This document shows, one piece after another, positions 23,701 to 34,316 of a DNA stretch of 64,000 nt. The notes beneath the pieces are model-generated. The model searched no databases and was not told where the DNA came from. It worked only from the letters and a program-made list of their open reading frames with translations. How positions within the stretch are numbered: position 1 is the stretch's first letter; the number at the start of each line of letters is the position of its first letter. A program made the translations under genes and the position numbers. Origin of the DNA: Mytilus californianus (taxonomy: Eukaryota > Mollusca > Bivalvia > Mytilida > Mytilidae). The DNA lies in assembly GCF_021869535.1 (NCBI RefSeq), contig NW_026262581.1, positions 78,769,955 through 78,833,954 of the forward strand, in the 5' to 3' direction.

Positions 23701-26700
23701 GGCTGGGTATATACTGTAACACACCTTGAATAGTAACCTGGGAATATAAGATTTATTTATGCAAGACATAGAAACTGGTAGAATATAGCACTTTGAGGAT
23801 TTCTGTCTTGTTTTTAGCAAAGTGTAATTAAAAAATGTATATCCCAGATACTAATTTGGTGTTGATTTGTTGATGTAAGATCTTGGTAGTCTCTGGTGAA
23901 TTCATCCACAATTTATTTAGGCTTTGAATAATTTATATCTGGACACAAAGTATGTTTTGTATCATTTAGAACTGTATGTTGACCTTAAATTGACTTTTTG
24001 GTTTTATTGTGTTGTTGACTTGCTGTCTAATTTACTTTTATCCAATCTTCCTTTGTTCATATTACTAATTTGATTATAATTACACTAATTTGACTATCAT
24101 TGATAAGTCCATGCATTTATTTTTCCTGTATTATATTTTTAATTTATGAACATTTCAGATGGTAACTATAATGAGTTTAATATCTATGGTACTGTACATG
24201 GAGATTGGATTACATATTTCATGGAGGAGAAGAATAACACAATTAATAATGTTAGCCTTTGTTATAAGTATACCAATGACTTGGTATGAACTTTATCAGG
24301 TAAACTATAGTTTGATTGGTTATATCTATATTTAGACATTTCTCTCATTAATAAAGTGCATTTGTTTGTTTTTAAAGTAGCTGGAAACATTTCTCAGAGC
24401 AACTGTAACAACAGTTCTTTTTTTTTTTTTTAGAAAATTTAGATTTTTGACATCTTAAAATTCCTCTTCTCTTTTGTCTAAGAAAAGAAAAAGTCATAAA
24501 CTTGGTTGGACCTATTGGTTATCAACTTAACTGTGAAAAATGACGACAATTGCTTGCAGTTGTCATCATAATCGTGATTATGACCAAAAGCATTTCAATT
24601 TATGAAAAAACAATAACATACTTACCAAAAACTTTTAGCATTATGCCATATTTACGATTGTAACAAAGTTTATTGATACTTGCCAATCAGGATTTTGAAT
24701 TAAATAATGAGGGACATCTCATATGTGCACCATGAAACTGGTTAACTCTGATCAACTATGTTTCTTAAATATTAGGCCAAGGCCCAAGCAGGACAAATTG
24801 CTTACCATTTCTAAGCTAAAATATTGAAATTTACAATACATTTAAATATTTTAAGTTTTATCTCTGAACACAAGTTAGTAAAATTAGCTATTAGATCTGA
24901 GATTGACCTATACTCGAAATTTTACCTGTTTCATGGTCAAACATCTCAAGTCACATTATTCAAAAATTTTATCAAATCATGTTACATTTAATGATTTTAT
25001 TGAAAAGGCCTTCATAAATTTTATTACAAATGTGTCAATTTTTCTTCTAAAATTTTGTATTAAGAAAGTAGCAAATAAAACTAGTATGACTTTATTGTTT
25101 TTATTCAGACAGCTCAGATAAGCCAGCAGACGGTGACAATGAAAGAGGCTCCAAAGGAATGTGTTCAGGATATGGACAAAGACGACTGGCTGACATTCTA
25201 TACACATGCCTTCAAACATATATTTACGTTCCAGGAAGACAACTGTCAGAAGTACTATGAACACATGTTGATTGATCCTTTGCTTAAAGTTACCCCAACA
25301 AAGGTCAGGGTTTGGTTAAAAGATTAACATATGATCCACATAGCATTGGATTAAATTTAGGATTTTTATGATTAGGGTTATTCAAAAATTAAATGTAAGG
25401 GGAGTTTGAATTGCCCTTTTTTCTCAAAACCACTTCCTGTACAATTTTATTCAGAAATTTAATGCATTATTGTGCGTGAAAATTTGTTTGGAACTCATCT
25501 ACCCTATATTTATTATTAGGTGCCTTCCAATTCTTTCATATGGTGAATACCATATTGAAAAGTTGCTTAGTATGAATGAAAGATTTGTGGTATACATCAA
25601 TGAGACAGCAACCCAACAACACCAAAAACTAGTAAACATCTAGATGTCAACATGTCTATATAATGAGTCAAGCTCTGAATTCTCCCAAATCTATACAAAA
25701 AATATGTGAATAAATTGACTATGTAAGTATTGTTGTGGTTTTAATGAAACTTTTCTGACTTTTACATATTTAAAAAAAATTAATTGAAAATTGGAATTTT
25801 GTTGTGTATTCAAATTTGCATGAACAGAATGATGTGTAGGGTATATGTCATTGAGACACCAACTCAAATGATGATAAATCCAAAAGACCTTTGATGTCAA
25901 TATATTATCTTCAACTAAGTCCATGAAAACTAGTATTCCTTGAACAACTACACTTTCATGTACAGTTGATCTTTTAGTGTAACAATTTTTCTCTTGAAAT
26001 ATGCAAGTATTAGAAATCATGCATGTAAGTAAAATGCTCGAATATGTTGTAGTAATATATATATACATATACACATGTATTTATTTAATTTTTTCAATTT
26101 CAGGCAATAGCAGTGACATTTGTCCGATTTTTCTTATCTCCCTTGAAGGATGTTGGGACAGCATTCAGTGAATTCATGAGAGCATTATTAATTGACTTAC
26201 CAGTAACTTTATATCCAGTTGCTATAGTAACACTTTCGATGTTCTTTTTCTTGTTTTTGTTTATGTGGTTTGGATATAGTATCAGACTACCATTTTTCGT
26301 GTCCATTGAACCAAGTCCTGTAGTCAAGTTAGCAGGATCAGCAACAGATAATACTCAGGCAATAGAGGATGTGAAAAAACAGGTCAGATCATTAAATATA
26401 AATAACAATTATGAATTGCATTCAACAAAGTTGGGGAGAAAATATAGCTTGTCATGCCTTCATTTGTCTGCCTTCAGTTTGTTTTTTCAATTAGATGTTG
26501 ATTTTACATATAAGATATAGGATATGTCATATCATAGATGTGGATGTTAACAGCTACAAGTCATGAGAAATGATATAATGTCAGTATTTACATCTTGAAT
26601 AGTAACAAATATCAAAATAAGGAGATTTGGTATGATTGCTAATGAGACAACTATCCAGAGTTGAAATGAAGTGGCTATAAGTAATTATAGGTCACCATAT

Positions 26701-27352
26701 GGCTTTTAACAATGAGAAAAAATTATACCGTATAGGCCGTAATAAAAGGCCCCGTTATGAAAAATGTGAAATGATTCAAATGTGAAAAATGGCCTAATTT
26801 TTAACAAAACTAATTACAAAAGAACAAATATAACCCACATGAAACAACAATAACTACTGAAAAACAGGCTCCTGACTTGGGGCAGGCACATAACATCAAC
26901 TTCCTGTTTTTTGTATGCTAATAGCATGGATATCATAAGTGTGCAATAGCTCACAGTTCAACTTTTTTTACCTTGCTCAAACTAATTAATTTTTTTGATT
27001 GTTATTTTAGCTGGAAGCTTTAGTAGGCAGTATAGAAACCTCAGAAACCCGCATGGCAGACGAATTAAAACGAATGGGAGAAATACAAACAAGATCAATA
27101 GAGTATACGGCTGCTGCCATGACAACTAATGTTGCTCCTCCCACTCTTCCTTCATCCCAGTCAGCTATTACCTTTAACAGAAGTGACATTAGTTTCGAAT
27201 CTTCAGAAGAGTTTGAGATAAAATCTCCTATTCCATGTTCTGACGATTCTTTTTCTGTTTCTGAGGATGTTGTGGTTAGGCAGGAATCAGTGACAAAAGT
27301 GATGCAGCCAATTGGTACAACACCAGTAGATAATATTGGTCCTAATTCGTGA
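20640..27352 (+). CDS. CLCC1: chloride channel CLIC-like protein 1 (seven coding exons)
   Basis: CLCC1 is an ER-membrane anion channel that balances charge during Ca2+ release. Joining 20640-20780, 21520-21795, 23221-23442, 24159-24299, 25109-25303, 26104-26382 and 27011-27352 gives 531 residues (human: 551) with one stop. Residues 1-20 are a signal peptide. AHDEDYIDPFDM (about 23-34) matches the human AHDDDWIDPTDML head. LLFRKYVKKL opens the luminal helical part. Membrane segments are about 214-232, 239-257 and 360-382. CQKYYEHMLIDP and TPTKAIAVTF are the family's best signatures. Asp30 and Lys325 correspond to human Asp25 and Lys298; the position of human Asp181 is Ser207. The C-terminal tail is Ser-rich and acidic. 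All six introns are phase 0 with GT-AG ends. Human comparisons are from memory. The identification is secure; exon 2's acceptor is the weakest edge. Confidence 0.93.
21520..21795 (+). CDS. CLCC1: CLCC1 exon 2 (Lys/Asp/Glu-rich luminal linker)
   Basis: It encodes residues 48-139. The first half is charged and contains a four-fold KDEKV-type repeat; the second half is Pro/Ser/Thr-rich and ends LLFRKYVKKLISYFQSK, like human NPVFRRYLNKIL. The acceptor 'ctgatttaag' is weak but keeps phase 0; the alternative 'caatag' at 21499 does not. The donor is aag|gtaaga. Confidence 0.8.
21562..21633 (+). repeat. 18-bp coding minisatellite, four units
   Basis: Units acaaaggatgaaaaagtc with few changes encode T-K-D-(G/E)-K-V, M-K-D-E-K-V and so on. 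They lie within CLCC1 exon 2, so unit-number changes would keep the frame. Confidence 0.9.
21796..23220 (+). other. CLCC1 intron 2, filled mostly by element G
   Basis: It starts gtaagaatgg and ends catttacag-type. 21887-21926 is a minus-strand stub of repeat K and 21932-22925 is element G. The last 300 bp are unique AT-rich DNA. Confidence 0.7.
21932..22925 (+). mobile_element. hairpin-ended element G, copy 2, in CLCC1 intron 2
   Basis: Left end gtcgagccttcgac...gcgagaca (21932-21967); right end gttgagcctgcga...ggcgagaca (22867-22902), then the palindrome gggttccgcggaaccc. The two ends resemble one another as direct repeats. Five units of about 190 bp fill the middle ('ccaaacttggacagaagctt', 'cactctgtggttaaagtttt'). 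It is inverted relative to 4426-5280. Confidence 0.82.
23221..23442 (+). CDS. CLCC1: CLCC1 exon 3 (luminal helical region)
   Basis: Residues 140-213, acceptor cattttacag|gct, donor aag|gtagaa, phase 0 at both ends. It ends WFEEKTGASLDNILK, the counterpart of human RFEDSFGVDPYNVL just before the first membrane helix. Confidence 0.92.
24159..24299 (+). CDS. CLCC1: CLCC1 exon 4 (membrane segments 1 and 2)
   Basis: Residues 214-260: hydrophobic MVTIMSLISMVLYMEIGLH, the basic turn WRRR, then LIMLAFVISIPMTWYELYQ. Acceptor aacatttcag|atg, donor cag|gtaaac, phase 0. The exon length (47 codons) fits a helical hairpin. Confidence 0.92.
25109..25303 (+). CDS. CLCC1: CLCC1 exon 5 (conserved CQKYYE segment)
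   Basis: Residues 261-325. Acceptor tttattcag|aca, donor aag|gtcagg. CVQDMDKDDW and CQKYYEHMLIDP give two cysteines conserved in human CLCC1. It ends with PTK, whose Lys325 corresponds to human Lys298. Confidence 0.93.
26104..26382 (+). CDS. CLCC1: CLCC1 exon 6 (membrane segment 3)
   Basis: Residues 326-418. Acceptor ttcaatttcag|gca, donor cag|gtcaga. AIAVTFVRFFLSPLKDVG and FSEFMRALLIDLP match the human AVTF...EPLKHIGKG...FIKAL segment. A Phe/Leu/Met-rich helix follows at about residues 360-382. Confidence 0.93.
26612..26900 (+). repeat. partial copy of repeat K in CLCC1 intron 6
   Basis: It carries 'ggagatttggtatgattgct', 'ggcttttaacaatgagaaaa', 'aaaggccccgttatgaaaaa' and 'aggctcctgacttggggcag'. 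Confidence 0.7.
27011..27352 (+). CDS. CLCC1: CLCC1 last coding exon
   Basis: Residues 419-531 plus TGA. Acceptor gttattttag|ctg. It starts with a short likely helix (LEALVGSIETSETRMADELK), then a low-complexity Ser/Glu/Pro-rich cytosolic tail ending in DNIGPNS. It is much shorter on conserved content than the human tail, which is also disordered. Confidence 0.88.
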   Translation: MEALVGSIETSETRMADELKRMGEIQTRSIEYTAAAMTTNVAPPTLPSSQSAITFNRSDISFESSEEFEIKSPIPCSDDSFSVSEDVVVRQESVTKVMQPIGTTPVDNIGPNS

Positions 27353-28506
27353 TTGTTGTGATGATTTATCATCTCATCTAAAATGTCTCATTTTCATGTG
27401 ATCTGATTTAAATACAGATCCTGAGTCAACGCTTTATTTACAATGATCTGATAACACTCCCTTCAACATTCTGTTCTGGTAATTATTCCATCAGCCAATG
27501 AAATTCCTGCCTACAAATTTTGAGGGTGTATGTCATTGCAACAAAACCAGAGGATTCCAAAAGGTCTTAAAACAAAAACTAGAATGGAGTGTGTTCAGAT
27601 CCTTGTAAGAGAAGCTTGGAACATGATCTGTATTTTAATGAGATAAATTTTCATGTAGATATCAAATGGAAAAAATGTGTTATGTGTGATAATTTATAGT
27701 GTGTTCGAGATATTGATTCACTCTAGTATTCAAGTGTTCTACTTTTTTTCTAATAATTTTAATGATGATTAGTAGGGGAGACAACTTTGCTGCTTTACTA
27801 TTGGAACATCTTAATGCAATTGTATATTATATACAGATGGATTGATTCAATAGAAAAAATATAACAATTTTCTGAATATGATATTTTTAAAGCAACAATG
27901 TTGTTGGCAGGCATTCTTAATGTGAAAATATATTCCATGCCTGATAATAAATCCAAAACCCACAATAAACAGTGTACTGTGAATCAGACAAGATATTTGT
28001 GATTCATTACTACTTAATGTCAACATTTTATGATTATAATGCTATAGTGCTAAGTACAAGAATGTTATGACTACAAATACAAATTCTGAAATCCAACAGT
28101 TATACAGACTGTTTTCGTTATGCCTGCAGATATTGAGTTGATATTTAGTTTATAATTTTATATATAACAGTGAGTTACAGATAGAGGTTGTGTTTCATTT
28201 TGGTTGACTTACTTTTCATGGAAAAATGGCTTTGGATTGGAATAGCTATAACTTGTTTTAAAATATACAATGAAAAGATTTTTACATTAGCCATATTAGC
28301 CCAGCATTAGCCCTTAACAGAAAATTTTCTTTAACCTTATCCTCAGACTGATACAAAAAATAATTTGTGAAACACAGTATTGTGTATGTGTAAAATGTCA
28401 TGCAGGGATCTGCATGAAACAAGTTGTACATTACTTTTTATATTTGTTGATAAATCTCTGTTATTTTTTATGTAAGGGGTATAATTAATATATACTGGTT
28501 ATTTTT
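27353..28506 (+). other. CLCC1: CLCC1 3' untranslated region and flank
   Basis: No coding signal. Candidate poly(A) signals AATAAA at 27946-27951 and 27964-27969 lie about 600 bp after the stop. The true end is unknown. Confidence 0.5.
27946..27969 (+). terminator. candidate CLCC1 polyadenylation signals (two AATAAA)
   Basis: Two hexamers 18 bp apart on the CLCC1 strand, the first strong ones after the stop codon. A T-rich patch follows. AATAAA is frequent by chance in DNA this AT-rich, hence low confidence. Confidence 0.35.
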
Positions 28507-28921
28507 ATGCCCCCGCCATAGCGGAGGGGGCATTAAGTTTTACCCTTGTCCGTCTGTACGTCACGAAATTGGTTTCCGTTCTCTAACATTAGATTGCCTC
28601 AACCAAATGTTATGAAACTTATACACAATGCTTATTACCACAAAACAAAGATCAAGTTTGAATTTTGGTGGCATCCCTATTACTGGCCTAGAGTTATGCC
28701 CTTTACAAATGGAAAAATTGCTGAAATTTTCATTTCCATTCTCTAACTTTAGTTTGCATCAATCAAATGTTATGAAACTTATACACAATGCTTATTACCA
28801 CAAAACTCGGATCATATACGAAATTTGGGTAGCGTCACTTTTACCGTTCTTGAGTTATGTCCCTTTATAACGTTGTATGCAAGTGGTGGCATCATGTGTG
28901 TCCCATGGACACATTCCCCAT
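28507..28921 (+). mobile_element. hairpin-headed element H
   Basis: The head is a GC stem-loop (atgcccccgcc / agcggagggggcat, 28507-28533) followed by 'cccttgtccgtctgtacgtc'. Two units of about 160 bp follow ('aaatgttatgaaacttatac', 'acaatgcttattaccacaaa'). It ends near 'tgtcccatggacacattccc', itself a small palindrome. It lacks coding capacity. Confidence 0.7.
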
Positions 28922-30654
28922 TTATTTCTTCTGAAATATTTTGAAAGATAGTTCTTGATGTTTTTTTGTTATTTGTGTCCTAGGGTTGCTGTCTCATAGA
29001 TCTATATCTATTTTCCTTAAATTGTCCCAGATTTTTATCAGATTCGTTTCAAAGGTATATAACAGCAATGTCTCGGACATTTTCGAAAATAAGTGCTGAT
29101 CAACTATCTATAAAAGAGTTATGCCCCTTAGAAATATAAAATATATGGAAAAAAAAAATTTGCATTGTAAGTGCTCTCGCATGTACATTTTTTGCCAGAT
29201 TTTTATTAAATTCATATCAAAGGTATATAACAGCAATGTCATCGCACAATTTCGATAATAATAAGTCCCCATCAAATATTTTTAATGAGTTTCCCTTGGA
29301 AATATTAAAAATATTCTAAAAAGTTTTAAAAAATGTTTTTTTTTAGTTATTGTCCTTGGATTTTTTTAAGTCATTGTCCTTGGACAGAACAGATAAAATA
29401 TGTGCAACACAGGGGAAATTGGAACTCTGTTCTTTTATTAACACAAATGTACGCTAATTCATCATTAAATTGTGTAAGTTATGGTCACTACTCATATTTT
29501 GAGAGCTTATGATTTCAAATTTGACCTTTTTATAAAGTTTAAAGATGAGAAAATCATTCTTGAATTGAAAGAAAAAAACACAACCTAAATCTGAGCTATA
29601 GAAGCTGGTGACTATTATTTTATTTACAGTAATGGCTTTTCTTTAAAGTCAAAATTTGGATAATTTGCAGTCAGATCCAGTTCGTCTTTCTCACTCTGAA
29701 TTGAACTAATGTGTGTAAAAGTTATCTACCTGGCCAAAACCAAAGATTCTTTGATTAGTGAATATGTCAGTTATTGTAATGTGTATATGTATTTGAATGT
29801 ATTCTTGAGAATTCAGCAATGCAATTCCCAAGAAATGATAATTGCTTTGTTTGTATGTAAATAAAGATAAGATGTGGTTTAATTTTTAATTAGACCACTA
29901 TCCTCCAGAGACCAAAGGACGAGTATGTTCACACCTAGCTGCAAGTTCAAAATGGCCTGTAATGAGAATGTATGCTTTATATTTTCCTCTTTTCACAAGG
30001 AACACAACCATGAGATAAGGTCTAAAGAAGGAATATTTAACACACTGTATTGGCAGATTAATGTGAGCATGTGCCTACCCAGTTCCAGAGCCAAGGCCAA
30101 GGAGGGTTTTACTACCAAACAGTTAACCTTACCTCCCAAAAAAATTCTAAAAAGTGAAATTATTTTATTTATTAATTAATCTGGTGTGTGCTGCTAGTAA
30201 ACATGGCATTATGATAGAAGCTTTTCTGGTGAACTCTAGAGGAAATGACATTTTTTTCATCATCTTCGTACAGTTTCAGTTTTAAAGCATTTCTTATGAC
30301 TGGAATATAAGGCACTATAAGATTCATTAAAATCATTCTATATAATGATTGAAATTTTCAATGAAAAATGAGGTATTAACTACTGTGGATTCAGTTATTT
30401 TCGTGGGTACCAATTTTCTTGGGTTAAGGAAAAATGTATTTCGTGATATTTGATTTCATAGTTTTACAGAAGTCTGCATTCAAACCTATACAACATTTGT
30501 ACTTCGTTAAACATTTAAATTTGTAGTTCAGCCTGCCTGTATCCACAAAATCACTGAAAATTGGTATCCCACAAATTAAAATTAATTGGAAATAGGACCT
30601 CAACAGTGATTCCTAATAAAACAATATTATTGGCAGTGACCTATAGTTTACATC
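28922..30654. other. no gene; scattered repeat debris
   Basis: Two similar stretches ('agatttttatcagattcgtt'/'agatttttattaaattcata', then 'caaaggtatataacagcaat') at about 29026-29110 and 29196-29270 form a local duplication of about 170 bp, possibly older units of an H-like element. 29862-29920 is a K stub. The rest shows nothing. Confidence 0.45.
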
Positions 30655-31209
30655 CTCATCCTGTGGTCTCGGGTGGATTGTTGTCTCATTGGTAATCATA
30701 CCACATCTTATTTTTAAACAATGTAAAATTTCAGTCTTATTGTGCACCATGAAAGCTTAAATTAATATAAAATTTTGTTCTATCATTTATTTGAAAAAGT
30801 GCCATACACATGTAAATGTTTATATTATGAACATTTTTTTTTATGTTTTGTTTAGAAAGAAATAATTGATGAATTTTGTATACACAATATATTCTATTTG
30901 CATTTGTTACAGTGATTAAAGTTTGCATATATATTTGTTTTTCTAACATTTTTTATACATTGTAATTTTCTGTGCAAATTTTTAAGGCCATTTTAAAATT
31001 GTTGACAATTAGAAAAATCTTGTAATGTCTAATTCTCCTGCCAGTTTATAACATGGGAGACTATGTCTATTCTTGATGAAATAGAGAAGAAACGGATTTG
31101 GTGTATAATTCCACAAAATCCCTACAAGCAATTAAAACCCTGAGAAAAGACAGCACTTTTATTGCTGTTCTTCATCAGAAAGTCAGGTTCAAGTCAGCAA
31201 CATAATAAA
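30655..31209. other. no gene; minus-strand K stub
   Basis: 30655-30716 is the 5' end of repeat K reversed ('gttgtctcattggtaatcat'). Nothing else recognised. Confidence 0.4.
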
Positions 31210-32490
31210 ATGTCCGCTGGGTGCAGCTTGATACGACAGCAGAGGTCGAACCCTGAACAGTTGGGGCAAGTATGGACACAACATTCAAGCTTGATACACA
31301 CTGAATTTGGATTGTGATTATATATTTGACACAGCATAGGTTTCAGACACAGAATGAATGTGGTCTAAGAACTTATAAATTTTTAATTTACCTATTCAAA
31401 CCATATAATTATTATTTGCTTTTATATATAAATCAGAAATAACCAATTTAAATTGGAAAATTTTAAAGAAAAAAAAATGTAAAAAAGGAAAAAAAAAATC
31501 CCTCCCCCCAAATTTTTTGAACCCCCTTATGATTCATCACCCCCAAACTCAATCCCAGCCTTCCCTTTGTGGTATGGTACCTTGCAGTACAATTTCAGAG
31601 ATATCCATACACTTGAACACAAGTTATTGTCTGAAAACTAGAAAAATGCTTGTTTTTTTGCCCCCTTTTGGCCCCAAATTCCTAAACGTTTAGGGCAGTT
31701 ATCCCCAAACTCAAAACCCAGCTTTCCCTTTGTGATATGAAACCTTGTAGAACAATTTCATAAAGATTCATACACTTACGCACAAGTTATTGTCCTGAAA
31801 CTAGAAAAATGCTTGTTTTTTTTCCCTTTTTGGCCCCTAATTCCTAAAATTTTGAGGCAATTACCCCCATCATCCATCCTAGCCTTCCCTTTGTGGTATG
31901 TTACCTTGCAGTACAATTTCAGAGAGATCCATACACTTGAACACATGTTATTGTCTGGAAACTAGAAAATGCTTATTTTTGGCCCCTTATTCCTAAACGT
32001 TTTGGGCAATTACTCCCAAACTCAATTCCAGCTTTCCCTTTGTGATATGAAACCTTGTAGTACAATTTCAGAAAGATCCATACACTTACACACAAGTTAT
32101 TGTTATGAAACTAGAAAAATGCTTGTTTTTTTCCCCTAACTCCTAAAATTTTGAGGCAATTACCCCCAAAATCAATCCCAGCATTCCCTTTGTGATATGG
32201 AACCTTGTGGTACAATGTCAGAGAGATCCATACACTAACACACAAGTTATGTCTGGAAGTTACAGAAATGCTTATTTTTGGCCCCTAATTCCTTAACTGT
32301 TGGTACCATAACCCCCAAAATCAATCCCAGCCTTCCTTTTGTGGTATTGAACCTTATGGTGAAATTTCATAGAGATCCATTCACTTAAACTAAAGTTAGA
32401 GTGTGAAAACCAATTTGTCTTCGGATGACAACGCTGGACGACGCCAACGTCATACCAATATACGACCGCAAAATTTTTTTGCGGTCGTAT
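31210..32490 (-). mobile_element. hairpin-headed element A family, copy 2
   Basis: Read on the minus strand it starts with the stem-loop atacgaccgcaaaaa / tttttgcggtcgtat (32458-32490), then 'ttggtatgacgttggcgtcg', and ends with 'gttcgacctctgctgtcgta' near 31236. Internal units of about 150 bp repeat 'ccagccttccctttgtggta', 'cagtacaatttcagagagat' and 'acaagttattgtctg'. It lacks the 126-135-bp array present in the other copies. Confidence 0.8.
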
Positions 32491-33076
32491 AAAAATTGGT
32501 TTAGAGATATTCTTTGCCAGCTGTAAGAATCACTATATATCTGCATTAAGGTACATAAATGTGAGGATATACAAACAAACTTCTAGACCAGTTCTGTAAA
32601 AATATCTTTGACAGTTGGTTTCAATAAAATTAACTGCCATGAGTAAGAGTTTTACTTCAAAATAAGGAAAAACAATACCAGGGTAAAGAGATACCCACTG
32701 CATTACCATTGCCAAAATAAATTGAAGTGCTTGTGAGCCCAGGTGGGTATATATTTATTTCAATGTGTATTGTGAACTTAATTTAAAATTTAAACATATT
32801 GTGTTGTTTTAAGCAAGAACACATATTTATTTAGTCAATATTGTGAATTGAATTAATTCCCTTTGTCCATCCCCAAATTGTTCCATTTAATTTTATAGAT
32901 TTGTGATATTTTTAATTTTGACTGCCAAATTTCAATTCCATTCTCATATTTGTAGTTGCCTTTATGATTTCTGAAAGAATTCTCAAGTTTATGATGCATT
33001 GGAGAGAGCATCATTGTATCTACTATGACTAGCTATTTTATTTTCGCCCTGGTTAAAATCAAAATAGACTTTGGAC
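32491..33076. other. no gene; unique spacer between two A-family copies
   Basis: AT-rich sequence without recognised signals. It separates two same-orientation elements and leads into the 41-bp array. Confidence 0.4.
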
Positions 33077-33280
33077 CACTTTCTTGGATATCTTCCATCA
33101 TAAACATTAAAGAAGAACACTTTCTTGGATATCTTCCATCATAAACATTAAAGAAGAACACTTTCTTGGATATCTTCCATCATAAACATTAAAGAAGAAC
33201 ACTTTCTTGGATATCTTCCATCATAAACATTAAAGAAGAACACTTTCTTGGGAATCTTCCATCATAAACATTAAAGAACA
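33077..33280. repeat. 41-bp minisatellite, five units
   Basis: Units begin cactttcttggatatcttcc and end cattaaagaagaa. The first four are nearly identical and the fifth has a ggaa change and a shortened end. Such uniformity implies recent expansion. Confidence 0.95.
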
Positions 33281-33572
33281 CAGACTTCATAGAAATTGGT
33301 ATTATGCCCTTTGAATATATTGTACATTAGATGGACTTTACATATTTTCAAACTCTGTACAACATTACATTATAAAATGCTCTGCAGAGAGCAGCTTGAT
33401 ACGACAGCAGAGGTCGAACCCTGAACAGTTGGGGCAAGTATGGACACAACATTCAAGCTTGATACAGCTTTGCATTTGGATTGTGATTAAATATTTGACA
33501 CAGCATAGGTTTCTGACACAGAATGAATGTGGTCTAAGAACTTAAAAATTTTAAATTGGACATTCACCTATT

Positions 33573-33983
33573 ATGGTCCAATATCCAAAATCTAAATACA
33601 TGGTTAGATTCAGCATATCAAAGAACCCCAAGAATTCAATTTTTGATGAAATCAAACAAAGTTTAATTTTGGACCCTTTTGACCTCAATGTGGACAAAGT
33701 TGATAACGGGCCCAAAAATCAAAAATCTAAATACATGGTTAGATTCAGCATATCAAAGAACCCCATATATTCAATTTTTGTTGAAATCAAAGAAAGTTTA
33801 ATTTTGGACCCCGATTTGGACCAACTTGAAAACTGGGCCCATAATCAAAAATCTAAATACATGTTTAGATTCAGCATATCAAAGAACCCTAAGAATTCAA
33901 TTTTTGTTAAAATCAAACTAAGTTTAATTTTGGACCCTTTGGACCTTAATGTAGACCAATTTGAAAACGGAACCAAAAATTAA
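33573..33983 (+). repeat. 126-135-bp tandem array in element A copy 3, open on the plus strand
   Basis: Three units of 135, 126 and about 135 bp read as one 136-codon frame with repeated SKYM(V/F)RFSISKNP and SLILDP(F/L)DLNVD segments. It equals the array at 6785-7480 in opposite orientation. No known protein family is recognised, so I treat it as element DNA, not a gene. Confidence 0.8.
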
Positions 33984-34090
33984 GAATCTAAATACACAGT
34001 TAGTTTCAGCATATTAAAGAACCCCAAGAATTCAAGAATAAAACCCCATTGAAATTGGTCAAGAAATAAGCAATTTATACGAAGTATCTT

Positions 34091-34316
34091 CTTTTGCACA
34101 ATACTGTGCAATTAAATATTTCTTGCTATTGCGCAATACTGTACAATTGACAATTTCTTGCTATTGCCCAATATTGTGCTATTGGATTTTTCTTGCTACT
34201 GCGCAATACTGTGCAATTGAAGATTTCTTGCTATTGCGCAATACTGTGCAATTGAAGATTTCTTGCTATTGTGCAATACTGTGCAATTGAAAATTTCTTG
34301 CTATTGCACAATACTT
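34091..34316. repeat. 35-bp array with a palindromic core, about seven units
   Basis: Unit cue 'tttcttgctattgcgcaata' followed by 'ctgtgcaattgaa'; starts recur every 35 bp (34101, 34136, 34171, 34206, 34241, 34276, 34311 for 'atact'). The core ttgcacaatactgtgcaa is a near-palindrome, so each unit can fold. Confidence 0.85.

Noticed and set aside
27007-27372. Open frame antisense to CLCC1's last exon
   Set aside because: It is the shadow of a real, conserved coding exon and has no family signature.
33077-34316. CRISPR-like arrays
   Set aside because: The repeats are head-to-tail without unique spacers and the DNA is eukaryotic; they are minisatellites.
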